Shown here one piece after another: positions 1 to 5,730 of a stretch of 9,813 nt of DNA. Position 1 is the first letter of the stretch. Each line of letters begins with the position of its first letter. A program made the translations under genes and the position numbers. The notes below the pieces were generated by a model. The model searched no databases and had not been told where the DNA came from. It saw nothing but the letters and a program-made list of their open reading frames with translations. The DNA is from an uncultured Verrucomicrobiota bacterium (lineage in GTDB: Bacteria; Verrucomicrobiota; Kiritimatiellia; RFP12; UBA1067). The stretch covers positions 1 to 9,813 of the forward strand of contig CAMPAF010000094.1 of NCBI GenBank assembly GCA_946631535.1, given 5' to 3'.

Positions 1-2015
1 GACTCCTTCGGCACGGAAAGCCCGATGCGGTCGCCCTTCTTCACCGGCACCTCCAGGTGACGTACCTCGTTCGTCGCGTCCTGCGCCACCGAGATGCGGT
101 CTTCGCCTACGAGTATCTCGAACTTGCCGACTGGGAAGTGCGGGTTCGCGTCGAATTCGTAGTCGATGCGAAGCGTGCCGTCCGCCCCCGCAGGCTGCCG
201 CCGCCAGCAATCGGCCTCGCCCTGCTCCAGCTTGCGCGGAAGAAGGCGCCCCGCGACGATGCGCCATGCGTCGTGGTTAGGGAAGCTCGCGAGCTGGCAC
301 GTCCACACGCTGATGTCCCAAAGGCGCGTCAGCCGGTCGTCGGAGCAGCGGAACGAGCCGCGGCGCGGCTCTGAGGAGAACACGTCCGCGTTGACGATCG
401 CCAACGCTTCGATCGCCACCTCGCCCGGCGTGTCCAGCTGCACGCGCACGTAGCGCTCCTGCCCCTGGATGAGCGGCGCCACGTAGAGGCCGGTGCGTCC
501 GATGGAGTAGATCTCGTGCCGGTTGATGTTGCCGGGAAGGACGGGTATGTCAAAATCGGGACCCAGGTAGCGCGCGCTTGTCTCGCGCGAGAAGCATCCT
601 TTCTCGCCCAGGCCGTCAGGATGGTTGGCGTAGGCGAGGCGCAGCGTGGGCCGCCCCTTCGCTTCCTTCACGCAGAAGACCGCGTACCCGCCCACGGACG
701 GTCCGCCGAAATCCAGCGCAAGCACCGGCTTCTCGCCTGCGCCGTCCCACGCGAGACGGCAGACTTTCCCGTTCTTGGCAACCAGCCCGGCGGCATCGGT
801 CACGCCGCCGCGCGTGTACAGCACGTCCTTCGGCATCGCCGCATCCGCGGAAAGCACGACGCGCGGCGACGTCTCGCCCGCTATCAGCACGTCCTCGAAC
901 TTCAGGTTGCGGAACGGACGCGCGGGCGTGTCGTCGAAGATCGACCGCTCGCGCACCTTCCCGCGCACATGCCGAAAGGTGATGCCGTCGAAGACGCTCT
1001 TCGTCGCGTGCTTGTAGTAGAACTTGCAGAACGCCTTCGCGTCGATCGTCATGTCGCGGAACGACACGTTAGAGATGTCAACGCCCGGTTCGGGACGCGA
1101 CCACGCGCCGACGGCGTTGACGGCGTAGCGCGTGTTCTCGATGTTGATGTCCGCGAACGAGCAGTCGCGGATGCGGCCGTTGCCCACGCCGAGGCGTATG
1201 GCGTTGCAGTCTGACGAGAACGTGCAGTTGGACACCGTCACGTCCGCGCATGGGCCGTCGTTCTTGAGGCGGTTCTGTCCCGCCGCACGGATGGTGATGG
1301 CGTCGTCGGCCGTGAAGATGCGGCAGCCGGTCACGCGCACGCGGCGCGACGAGTCGATGTCCAGCCCGTCGCCGTTGTACGTGTGCGGCCGGCGAACCGT
1401 GTGGATGTAGGCGTTGTCCACCGTCACGTCCTCGCAGCCGTAGACGAAGCAGCTCCAGTACGGAGCATCTGCCAGCTCGATGTCGCGGATCGTGATGTCT
1501 CGCGACTCCACGAACCACACCATCTGCGCGGGCCGCCACGGGATCTTGAGCTTGTTCGCCGGATGCGAGCCGTCGGGCATCTTGAGGAACGCCTTCACGT
1601 TGCCGTCCACCTTGCCAGGCCCGCGTAGCGTGACGTTCTTCTGCTCGATGCAGAGGATGAGGTGGCCGCCGCTTATGTTGTCGCCGCTGCCAAGCCTGCC
1701 CCAGTTCTGCGGCGCGACGTCGAGCGCGTTGTAGTCCGCTGGGTCGGGACTGCCCTTGAGCGTCGCGCCCTCGGCGAGATGGAAGTCGACTCCGCTCTTC
1801 AGGAACACGGAGCCGCAAAGATACGTACCCTTGGGAAGCAGCACCTCGCCGCCGCCCGCCCCGCTTGCAGCGTCGACGGCCTTCTGCACCGCGGCCGTGT
1901 CCTTGGATGTGCCGTCGCCCTTCGCGCCGTAGTCGCGCACGTTGAACACGGCTGCCTGCGCCACGCAAGCCGCCATGGCGGCAAGGAGGCCGATCAAGAA
2001 CGTTCTTGCCGTCAT
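1..2015 (-). CDS. Exported GH28-like beta-helix / GH78 rhamnosidase fusion, 3' end cut by window edge
   Basis: Translated from ATG at 2015, the frame stays open to the left edge (671 complete residues, no stop). Seen: a signal peptide at residues 1-21 with an AQA cleavage site, then VFNVRDYGAKGDGTSKDT (23-40), the usual opening of the Pectate_lyase_3/GH28 beta-helix. Further helix coils run to about residue 400. The GH28 acidic motifs are present as NGDGLDID (214-221) and ADD (236-238). The canonical G-H-G and R-I-K motifs are not recognisable. Residues about 430-590 match the N-terminal region of GH78 alpha-L-rhamnosidases: ALDFG, then YVRVQL (522-527), then GSFRCSDDRLTRLWD (553-567). Residues 580-671 look like a beta-rich insert seen before the GH78 catalytic barrel, which would lie outside the window. 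Inferred role: periplasmic or extracellular attack on a rhamnose-containing pectin such as rhamnogalacturonan. GAGG lies 10 nt before the ATG. The gene starts 18 bp after the beta-propeller stop, so the two are probably co-transcribed. Confidence 0.85.
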   Translation of the reverse strand, partial: MTARTFLIGLLAAMAACVAQAAVFNVRDYGAKGDGTSKDTAAVQKAVDAASGAGGGEVLLPKGTYLCGSVFLKSGVDFHLAEGATLKGSPDPADYNALDVAPQNWGRLGSGDNISGGHLILCIEQKNVTLRGPGKVDGNVKAFLKMPDGSHPANKLKIPWRPAQMVWFVESRDITIRDIELADAPYWSCFVYGCEDVTVDNAYIHTVRRPHTYNGDGLDIDSSRRVRVTGCRIFTADDAITIRAAGQNRLKNDGPCADVTVSNCTFSSDCNAIRLGVGNGRIRDCSFADINIENTRYAVNAVGAWSRPEPGVDISNVSFRDMTIDAKAFCKFYYKHATKSVFDGITFRHVRGKVRERSIFDDTPARPFRNLKFEDVLIAGETSPRVVLSADAAMPKDVLYTRGGVTDAAGLVAKNGKVCRLAWDGAGEKPVLALDFGGPSVGGYAVFCVKEAKGRPTLRLAYANHPDGLGEKGCFSRETSARYLGPDFDIPVLPGNINRHEIYSIGRTGLYVAPLIQGQERYVRVQLDTPGEVAIEALAIVNADVFSSEPRRGSFRCSDDRLTRLWDISVWTCQLASFPNHDAWRIVAGRLLPRKLEQGEADCWRRQPAGADGTLRIDYEFDANPHFPVGKFEILVGEDRISVAQDATNEVRHLEVPVKKGDRIGLSVPKE

Positions 2016-2033
2016 TTGCTATGTACCTCGCGC

Positions 2034-3329
2034 CTACTTGATGTCGCGGATGTACACCTGACGGCTGCCCTCGTGCACGGAGTTGAAGCCGATCTGCTTG
2101 CCGTCGGGACGGTAGCGCGCGTGGAGGTCGCAGCGCCAGTAGGTCTGGCGGTACGCCTCGGGCACGAAGAACGCGCCCATCGGCATCGTCATGCCGTCGG
2201 CAAGGCGCACGAGCACGAACGGGCGCTCGAAATTGCCGTTCCAGTACGTGTCGCCGCTCATGAACTTGCCGTCGGGGGAATAGATGCAGTGCCAGTCCCA
2301 GTCGAGCACGCCCGCGCCGATGCGGCGCACCTTCTCCTCCTCGCCGACCGTGAACTCCACGGGGCTCCACGCCGTGCGCCCCCACTCGCCCTTGATGTGT
2401 CCGTCCCACGCCGCCGTGACGAGCAGCTTCGGGCTGCCGTCCGGCGCCCAGTTGAAGTGCGAACCGGCCCAGCCGTCCTTGAAGCAGCGGCGCAGCTCCG
2501 TGCCGTCCTTGCGGACGGTGAACGACGTCGTGTGCCAGCGCGACGCCTTGTGGACCTTCTTGTCGAACCAGTCGACCGAGCGCGCGAGGAAGAAGATGTG
2601 CGAGCCGACCTTGTCCTTCTGGATGACCGTGTGGCAGTAGTAGGCGAGAGGGTGGCCGGGCTTCTTCGGGTCCGCCTGCGTGGCGGGCATGAGGCTGCGG
2701 CCCTGCGCGACCGAGAGGATGAGCTTGTGCTCGCCGGTCTTGAGGTCCATCACCCACAGGCCGTCGTCCTCCGGCCACTCCACGTCCTCGCGGGCGTCCT
2801 GTCCGGGACCGGCGTAGCCGTAGTCGGGACGCGTGAGGGAGAGGCGCGCGTAGTTGATCGAAACGGCCCACGTGCGGTCCTCGCTCACGGCGCTCACGGG
2901 AAGCGGCAGGATGCGCTCGGCCTTCGTCTTCCAGTTCATGATCACCGTCACGAACTTGCCGTTGCGCACGTCGTTGAAAAGAAGCGTGTCGTCGTCGATC
3001 CAGTGCGCCATCGCGGCCTCCTGGAAGTTCCAGCACGCCGTGGTGGTGACGGGAATGAACTTGTTGCCGTCCTGCAGGTCCACGAGGCCAAGCGTGCAGC
3101 GCTCGTTCGGCTCGGGGAGGCGACCGTTGAGGTCGGTCTCAAGGACGGACACGTAGCGGTGGTTCGGGCTCCACGAGTCGATCGCGAAGTAGCTCGCGAA
3201 GAGATGCTCGTGCGGCCCCTTCGTGACGGCGTACGGCTCGCCCCATGTGGGGAACGGGGCCAGCTCTTCGGCAAACACGACGGTCGCCAGCGCGATTCCG
3301 GCGGCAAAAAGAGACTGTTTCATGTGCAT
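2034..3329 (-). CDS. Exported TolB/WD40-like beta-propeller protein, oligogalacturonate lyase (PL22)-like
   Basis: 431 residues with an N-terminal signal peptide (KQSLFAAGIALATVVFA, cleavage near residue 20). The body is a beta-propeller. Blade motifs with a PDG turn recur at SHFNWAPDG (290-298), WHCIYSPDG (346-354) and LHARYRPDG (402-410), exactly 56 residues apart, each with His five residues before Pro. The end, PDGKQIGFNSVHEGSRQVYI, resembles PL22 oligogalacturonate lyases and TolB-type propellers. PL22 enzymes split unsaturated digalacturonate with a metal held mainly by histidines. That function would suit the GH28/GH78 gene 18 bp downstream, but I cannot confirm the catalytic residues, so a sugar-binding propeller is the alternative. 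From memory, proteins of this type occur in Lentisphaerota and Planctomycetota. The ATG at 3329 is preferred over the one at 3323 because AGGAAGG lies 8 nt before it. An octamer repeat occupies most of the space between this gene and rsfS. Confidence 0.85.
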   Translation of the reverse strand: MHMKQSLFAAGIALATVVFAEELAPFPTWGEPYAVTKGPHEHLFASYFAIDSWSPNHRYVSVLETDLNGRLPEPNERCTLGLVDLQDGNKFIPVTTTACWNFQEAAMAHWIDDDTLLFNDVRNGKFVTVIMNWKTKAERILPLPVSAVSEDRTWAVSINYARLSLTRPDYGYAGPGQDAREDVEWPEDDGLWVMDLKTGEHKLILSVAQGRSLMPATQADPKKPGHPLAYYCHTVIQKDKVGSHIFFLARSVDWFDKKVHKASRWHTTSFTVRKDGTELRRCFKDGWAGSHFNWAPDGSPKLLVTAAWDGHIKGEWGRTAWSPVEFTVGEEEKVRRIGAGVLDWDWHCIYSPDGKFMSGDTYWNGNFERPFVLVRLADGMTMPMGAFFVPEAYRQTYWRCDLHARYRPDGKQIGFNSVHEGSRQVYIRDIK

Positions 3330-3337
3330 TGGTCAGA

Positions 3338-3344
3338 CCTTCCT
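3338..3344 (-). promoter_or_regulatory. Strong Shine-Dalgarno site of the beta-propeller gene
   Basis: AGGAAGG on the minus strand, 8 nt before the ATG at 3329 and 14 nt before the in-frame ATG at 3323. The spacing favours the upstream start, giving a protein beginning MHMKQ. It lies just downstream of the octamer repeat tract. Confidence 0.7.
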
Positions 3345-3350
3345 ATGGAT

Positions 3351-3398
3351 GGTTAAAAGGTTAAAGGGTTAAAAGGTTAAAGGGTAGAAGGTAGGGGG
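3351..3398. repeat. Tandem 8-bp repeat GGTTAAAR, four intact and two decayed units
   Basis: On the + strand the units are GGTTAAAA, GGTTAAAG, GGTTAAAA, GGTTAAAG, then degenerate GGTAGAAG and GTAGGGGG. The first four units also form two perfect copies of a 16-bp unit. The tract fills the space between the rsfS stop (3401) and the Shine-Dalgarno site of the beta-propeller gene, so on the coding strand it reads as pyrimidine-rich TTTAACC repeats in the leader. It is much more AT-rich than its surroundings. No spacers separate the units, so it is not CRISPR. Possible roles are a minisatellite scar, a direct-repeat regulator site or a spacing element; none can be chosen from sequence alone. Confidence 0.85.
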
Positions 3399-3400
3399 GA

Positions 3401-3736
3401 TTATGGGAATGCGGGGACACCATCCCATATCTTCTCAAGGGCATAATACGCGCGCGCCTCGGGGGAGAACACGTGGACGACCACGTCCACGTAGTCGATC
3501 ACGATCCAGCCGCTCTCGGGGTCGCCCGACGTGCGGAACGACGCCACGCCCGCCGCCTTCATCGCCTGCTGCACGCCGGCGACGAGGCCCTTGAGGTGCG
3601 GCGCGGCGACGCCCGTCGCCACCACGAACACGTCGCAGAGTCCGGAGACGCCACGCACGTCGTACGTCCTGACGTCCTCGGCCTTCTTGTCGGCCAGCGC
3701 GTCGACGACAATCTTCACTTGCTCTTCTAGGGTCAT
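3401..3736 (-). CDS. rsfS: Ribosomal silencing factor RsfS (Iojap/YbeB family)
   Basis: 111 residues, a usual length for the family. RsfS binds ribosomal protein L14 (uL14) on the large subunit and blocks 30S-50S joining, lowering translation when nutrients are short. The family signature is visible throughout: DVFVVATGVAAPHLKGL (35-51), the SGWIVIDYVDVVVHVFSP stretch (75-92), and RAYYALEKIWDG at the end. The start at 3736 gives the standard N-terminus (MTLEEQVKIVVDALADKKAEDV begins directly at the first helix). A longer reading upstream would run back through the 3' end of the lyase gene and has no family support. No good Shine-Dalgarno is seen; the nearest AGG is 13 nt upstream. Usual partners such as nadD or obg are absent here; the neighbours are polysaccharide enzymes. 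A plausible promoter lies about 50 nt upstream, so it may be transcribed on its own. Confidence 0.95.
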   Translation of the reverse strand: MTLEEQVKIVVDALADKKAEDVRTYDVRGVSGLCDVFVVATGVAAPHLKGLVAGVQQAMKAAGVASFRTSGDPESGWIVIDYVDVVVHVFSPEARAYYALEKIWDGVPAFP

Positions 3737-3781
3737 AGCTGTTCGGTAGCCTGTGTGGTATGGTAGTTTTGAGATGGTGCT

Positions 3782-3810
3782 ATTGTAGCACACAGCCGCC
3801 CGCCCCGCAA
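3782..3810 (-). promoter_or_regulatory. Putative sigma70-type promoter of rsfS, with inverted repeat over the -10
   Basis: On the minus strand TTGCGG (3810-3805) and TACAAT (3787-3782) are separated by exactly 17 nt. The -10 matches consensus in five of six bases, the -35 in only three. A perfect 6-bp inverted repeat GTGCTA-TTG-TAGCAC (3777-3791) covers the -10. The predicted start near 3775 would leave a leader of about 39 nt before the rsfS ATG. Confidence 0.4.
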
Positions 3811-3817
3811 GGGCGGC
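3795..3817 (-). terminator. GC-rich hairpin after the heparinase-family gene, weak terminator candidate
   Basis: GCCGCCC (3795-3801) pairs with GGGCGGC (3811-3817) across a 9-nt loop; a shifted 6-bp pairing with a 5-nt loop is also possible. It begins 8 nt after the lyase stop codon. There is no T-run after it on the minus strand, so it would be a pause site or a 3'-end stabiliser rather than a textbook intrinsic terminator. It overlaps the proposed -35 of rsfS. Confidence 0.3.
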
Positions 3818-3825
3818 CAGGAGCC

Positions 3826-5697
3826 TCAGAAGCTGAACTTGACCGCGATGTCGGCGGTGCCTTCGGCGGTGGCCGTGACCGTGAACAGCAGCTGGCGGCA
3901 GCCGCGGTTCTTGCTGTCCCACTCGTTCGGGCCCTGGCCGTCGCCGATCGTCCACTCGCCCTTCTGCGCGCCGCACTGCGCGAGCGTAAGCGTCTTGCCG
4001 TTCTGGCGCAGAGTCACCTTGTCGCCGTCCACTGTCGGCTCCGCGCAAGTCATCATCGCCCAGCGGATCTGCGCGCCCGGCCGCACGCCGGCGAACGTGT
4101 CGCGCAGCAGATAGCGGCGGCCGTCCGACGCCATCGCGCCCTTGCGCACGACGGAGGTGGCGTTGGTGTAGAGGGACGAAAGGTCGAGCGTCACCTCGGA
4201 CGAGGCGCCTTCCCGCTTCACCTCCGTCACCCTTGCCGCGCCCTTCACCAGCTGCTGGCAGCCGTCGATCATCGGAACGTTGTGGCTCCAGGTGCTGAGA
4301 CGGAACACTCTCCAGCGGTCGGAATCCTGCGCGGAGCTCCAGAGGTTCATGCCGCGGCTCTCTATGCCGTAGTAGCCCTCGGCGCCGATGTCGACCGCCC
4401 AGCGCACGCCCTTCGTGTCCATCACGAACGACCCGCCGTCCATGTGGCCGTGCGGACCAGACGGGCTACCGCCCTTCAGGCCAACGAACAGCGCCTCGTC
4501 GTCGTTCCAGCTCGAACGCTGGATCGTGATCGGCACAGGCCCCTGCCCGTCCCACACGAGCGGCAGGCGCGACGGACCGCTAGACGCCGGCGGCGTCTCG
4601 ATCCAGAACAGCACGAAAGGGAAAAGCCGATGCCCATGGGTCGTGATCCTCTTGTCGCGCCGAGCGGCGTACGCCTTGAAGTTCTCAAGTTCCTGATAGC
4701 GCAAGACGTCCGGTGACTTGAACCGCTTCGCGAACCACCAGAGCGCCGGGTGGGTGCCGCGCCTCCCGGCCCCGCCGTCCGCATAGTTGAAGGGTTGCCC
4801 GCTCGGTCCTGTCACGATGTCTGGATAGTAGCCTGCCTCGCGGAAGCCCGGCATCGACGCAAGGCCGAAGTCGCTTCCCAGCGTGCCCTCGAGAAGCGCG
4901 ATGGCAATCACGTTGAAGTGCATGCCGTAGCTCCAGTACCCGGGCCCCTCCGGGTAGTTGCCGTTCGGGGCGAGCGCCTTCATCGAGATCGGCAGCATGT
5001 CGATGCACCGCTGGACGTAGCGGGCGGCGTCGGCGGGGTCCTCCTCCGCGAGCGCAAGCGCGGCGGAAAGGATGCCGGCGTGGCAGACCTGGCCCCAGTT
5101 GTTGTGCGCGCGGATCCAGCCCAACCGCTTCAGGCTAGCGTCGAGTCCGCAGCGGCGCAGCCCGGCGGCGATCTCCTTGCGCGTCGCCTCGTCGAGGTCG
5201 GCGTAGAGCCAGTCGTAGCCGACGGCGACGGCAAGGGACATCTCGCCCACGTCGAGGAAGTGCGACGGGTTCCAGTCCTCGAACGCGCAGACGGCGCGCA
5301 TCTCGGCGACGGCGCGGTCGAGGTGCGCCTTGTCGCCGTAGAGGCGGTACGCCATGGCGAGCGTCGCGACGCGATAGAGGACGGTGCGGCTCACGGTAAG
5401 GAGCCGCTTGCCCTGCTTGATGCGCTCAGACAGCGGCAATGGCACCATCATGTCGGCAACCGCGCGCACATGCTCCGCGCCTGCCTTCAGCAGCTCCTCC
5501 TTGCCAATCCGCTCCTTGAGACTCTCGAAACCGGCGGCGTCCGCGAAGAGGCGCGGATGCGGCTTCGCCGCCGCGGCCGACACGGCCGCCGCCACCTCGG
5601 GCCGCGCCGCCTCGGGCATTCCGTTCCCGGGCTTCTCCTTCGCCAAGCCGATCACCAGCGGCGCCACTGCCGCCACCATCGTCAACGCAATCTTCAT
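3826..5697 (-). CDS. Exported heparinase II/III-family polysaccharide lyase
   Basis: 623 residues with a signal peptide (first ~19 residues). Layout: an alpha/alpha-toroid domain (about 45-360) and a C-terminal beta-sandwich (about 380-623). Candidate catalytic residues are H198 in AHNNWGQVCHAG and Y254 in NYPEGPGYWSYG. The sandwich carries HGHMDGG (416-422), VDIG (435-438) and H472 in WSHNVP. From memory, Pedobacter heparinase II uses His202, Tyr257 and His406, with zinc on His408, Asp425 and His464; the order and near-identical spacing here argue for an intact enzyme. The family cleaves uronic-acid polysaccharides (heparan sulfate, alginate, and others) by beta-elimination; the substrate cannot be read from the sequence. 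Nearby pectin-type genes make a plant or algal uronan plausible. AAAGGA lies 5 nt before the ATG. The gene begins 33 bp after the membrane-protein stop, and a small TTCGG-ACAA-CCGAA hairpin (5720-5707) touches that ribosome-binding site. Confidence 0.88.
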   Translation of the reverse strand: MKIALTMVAAVAPLVIGLAKEKPGNGMPEAARPEVAAAVSAAAAKPHPRLFADAAGFESLKERIGKEELLKAGAEHVRAVADMMVPLPLSERIKQGKRLLTVSRTVLYRVATLAMAYRLYGDKAHLDRAVAEMRAVCAFEDWNPSHFLDVGEMSLAVAVGYDWLYADLDEATRKEIAAGLRRCGLDASLKRLGWIRAHNNWGQVCHAGILSAALALAEEDPADAARYVQRCIDMLPISMKALAPNGNYPEGPGYWSYGMHFNVIAIALLEGTLGSDFGLASMPGFREAGYYPDIVTGPSGQPFNYADGGAGRRGTHPALWWFAKRFKSPDVLRYQELENFKAYAARRDKRITTHGHRLFPFVLFWIETPPASSGPSRLPLVWDGQGPVPITIQRSSWNDDEALFVGLKGGSPSGPHGHMDGGSFVMDTKGVRWAVDIGAEGYYGIESRGMNLWSSAQDSDRWRVFRLSTWSHNVPMIDGCQQLVKGAARVTEVKREGASSEVTLDLSSLYTNATSVVRKGAMASDGRRYLLRDTFAGVRPGAQIRWAMMTCAEPTVDGDKVTLRQNGKTLTLAQCGAQKGEWTIGDGQGPNEWDSKNRGCRQLLFTVTATAEGTADIAVKFSF

Positions 5698-5730
5698 ATC
5701 GTTCCTTTCGGTTGTCCGAAGACTATTCTA

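Noticed and set aside
516..1214. A 232-codon plus-strand open frame
   Set aside because: Antisense to the GH28-GH78 gene with no motif; the minus-strand reading has strong family matches.
1078..3036. A 652-codon minus-strand open frame
   Set aside because: It crosses the junction of the beta-propeller and GH28-GH78 genes in another frame, is filled with Arg, Gly and His, and shows no domain. Both overlapped genes have clear families and signal peptides.
1662..3356. A 564-codon plus-strand open frame
   Set aside because: It is the antisense of the beta-propeller gene and the GH28 start. Long antisense frames are expected in GC-rich coding DNA; composition is Val/Arg/His-rich with no recognisable motif.
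3351..3398. CRISPR array
   Set aside because: The repeats are 8 bp, directly abutting, without spacers.
3471..3492. A 9-bp inverted repeat (ACGTGGACG-ACCA-CGTCCACGT) inside rsfS
   Set aside because: It falls in codons for the conserved YVDVVVHV core, where alternating Val, Asp and His codons readily make such symmetry.
3401..4048. A longer rsfS reading starting about 100 residues upstream
   Set aside because: The added part overlaps the 3' end of the lyase gene and the promoter region, is not RsfS-like, and the family normally begins at the MTLEEQ methionine.
5725..5730. A -10-like TAGAAT just before the heparinase-family gene
   Set aside because: No acceptable -35 at 16-18 nt; the 33-bp gap and co-directional genes fit read-through.
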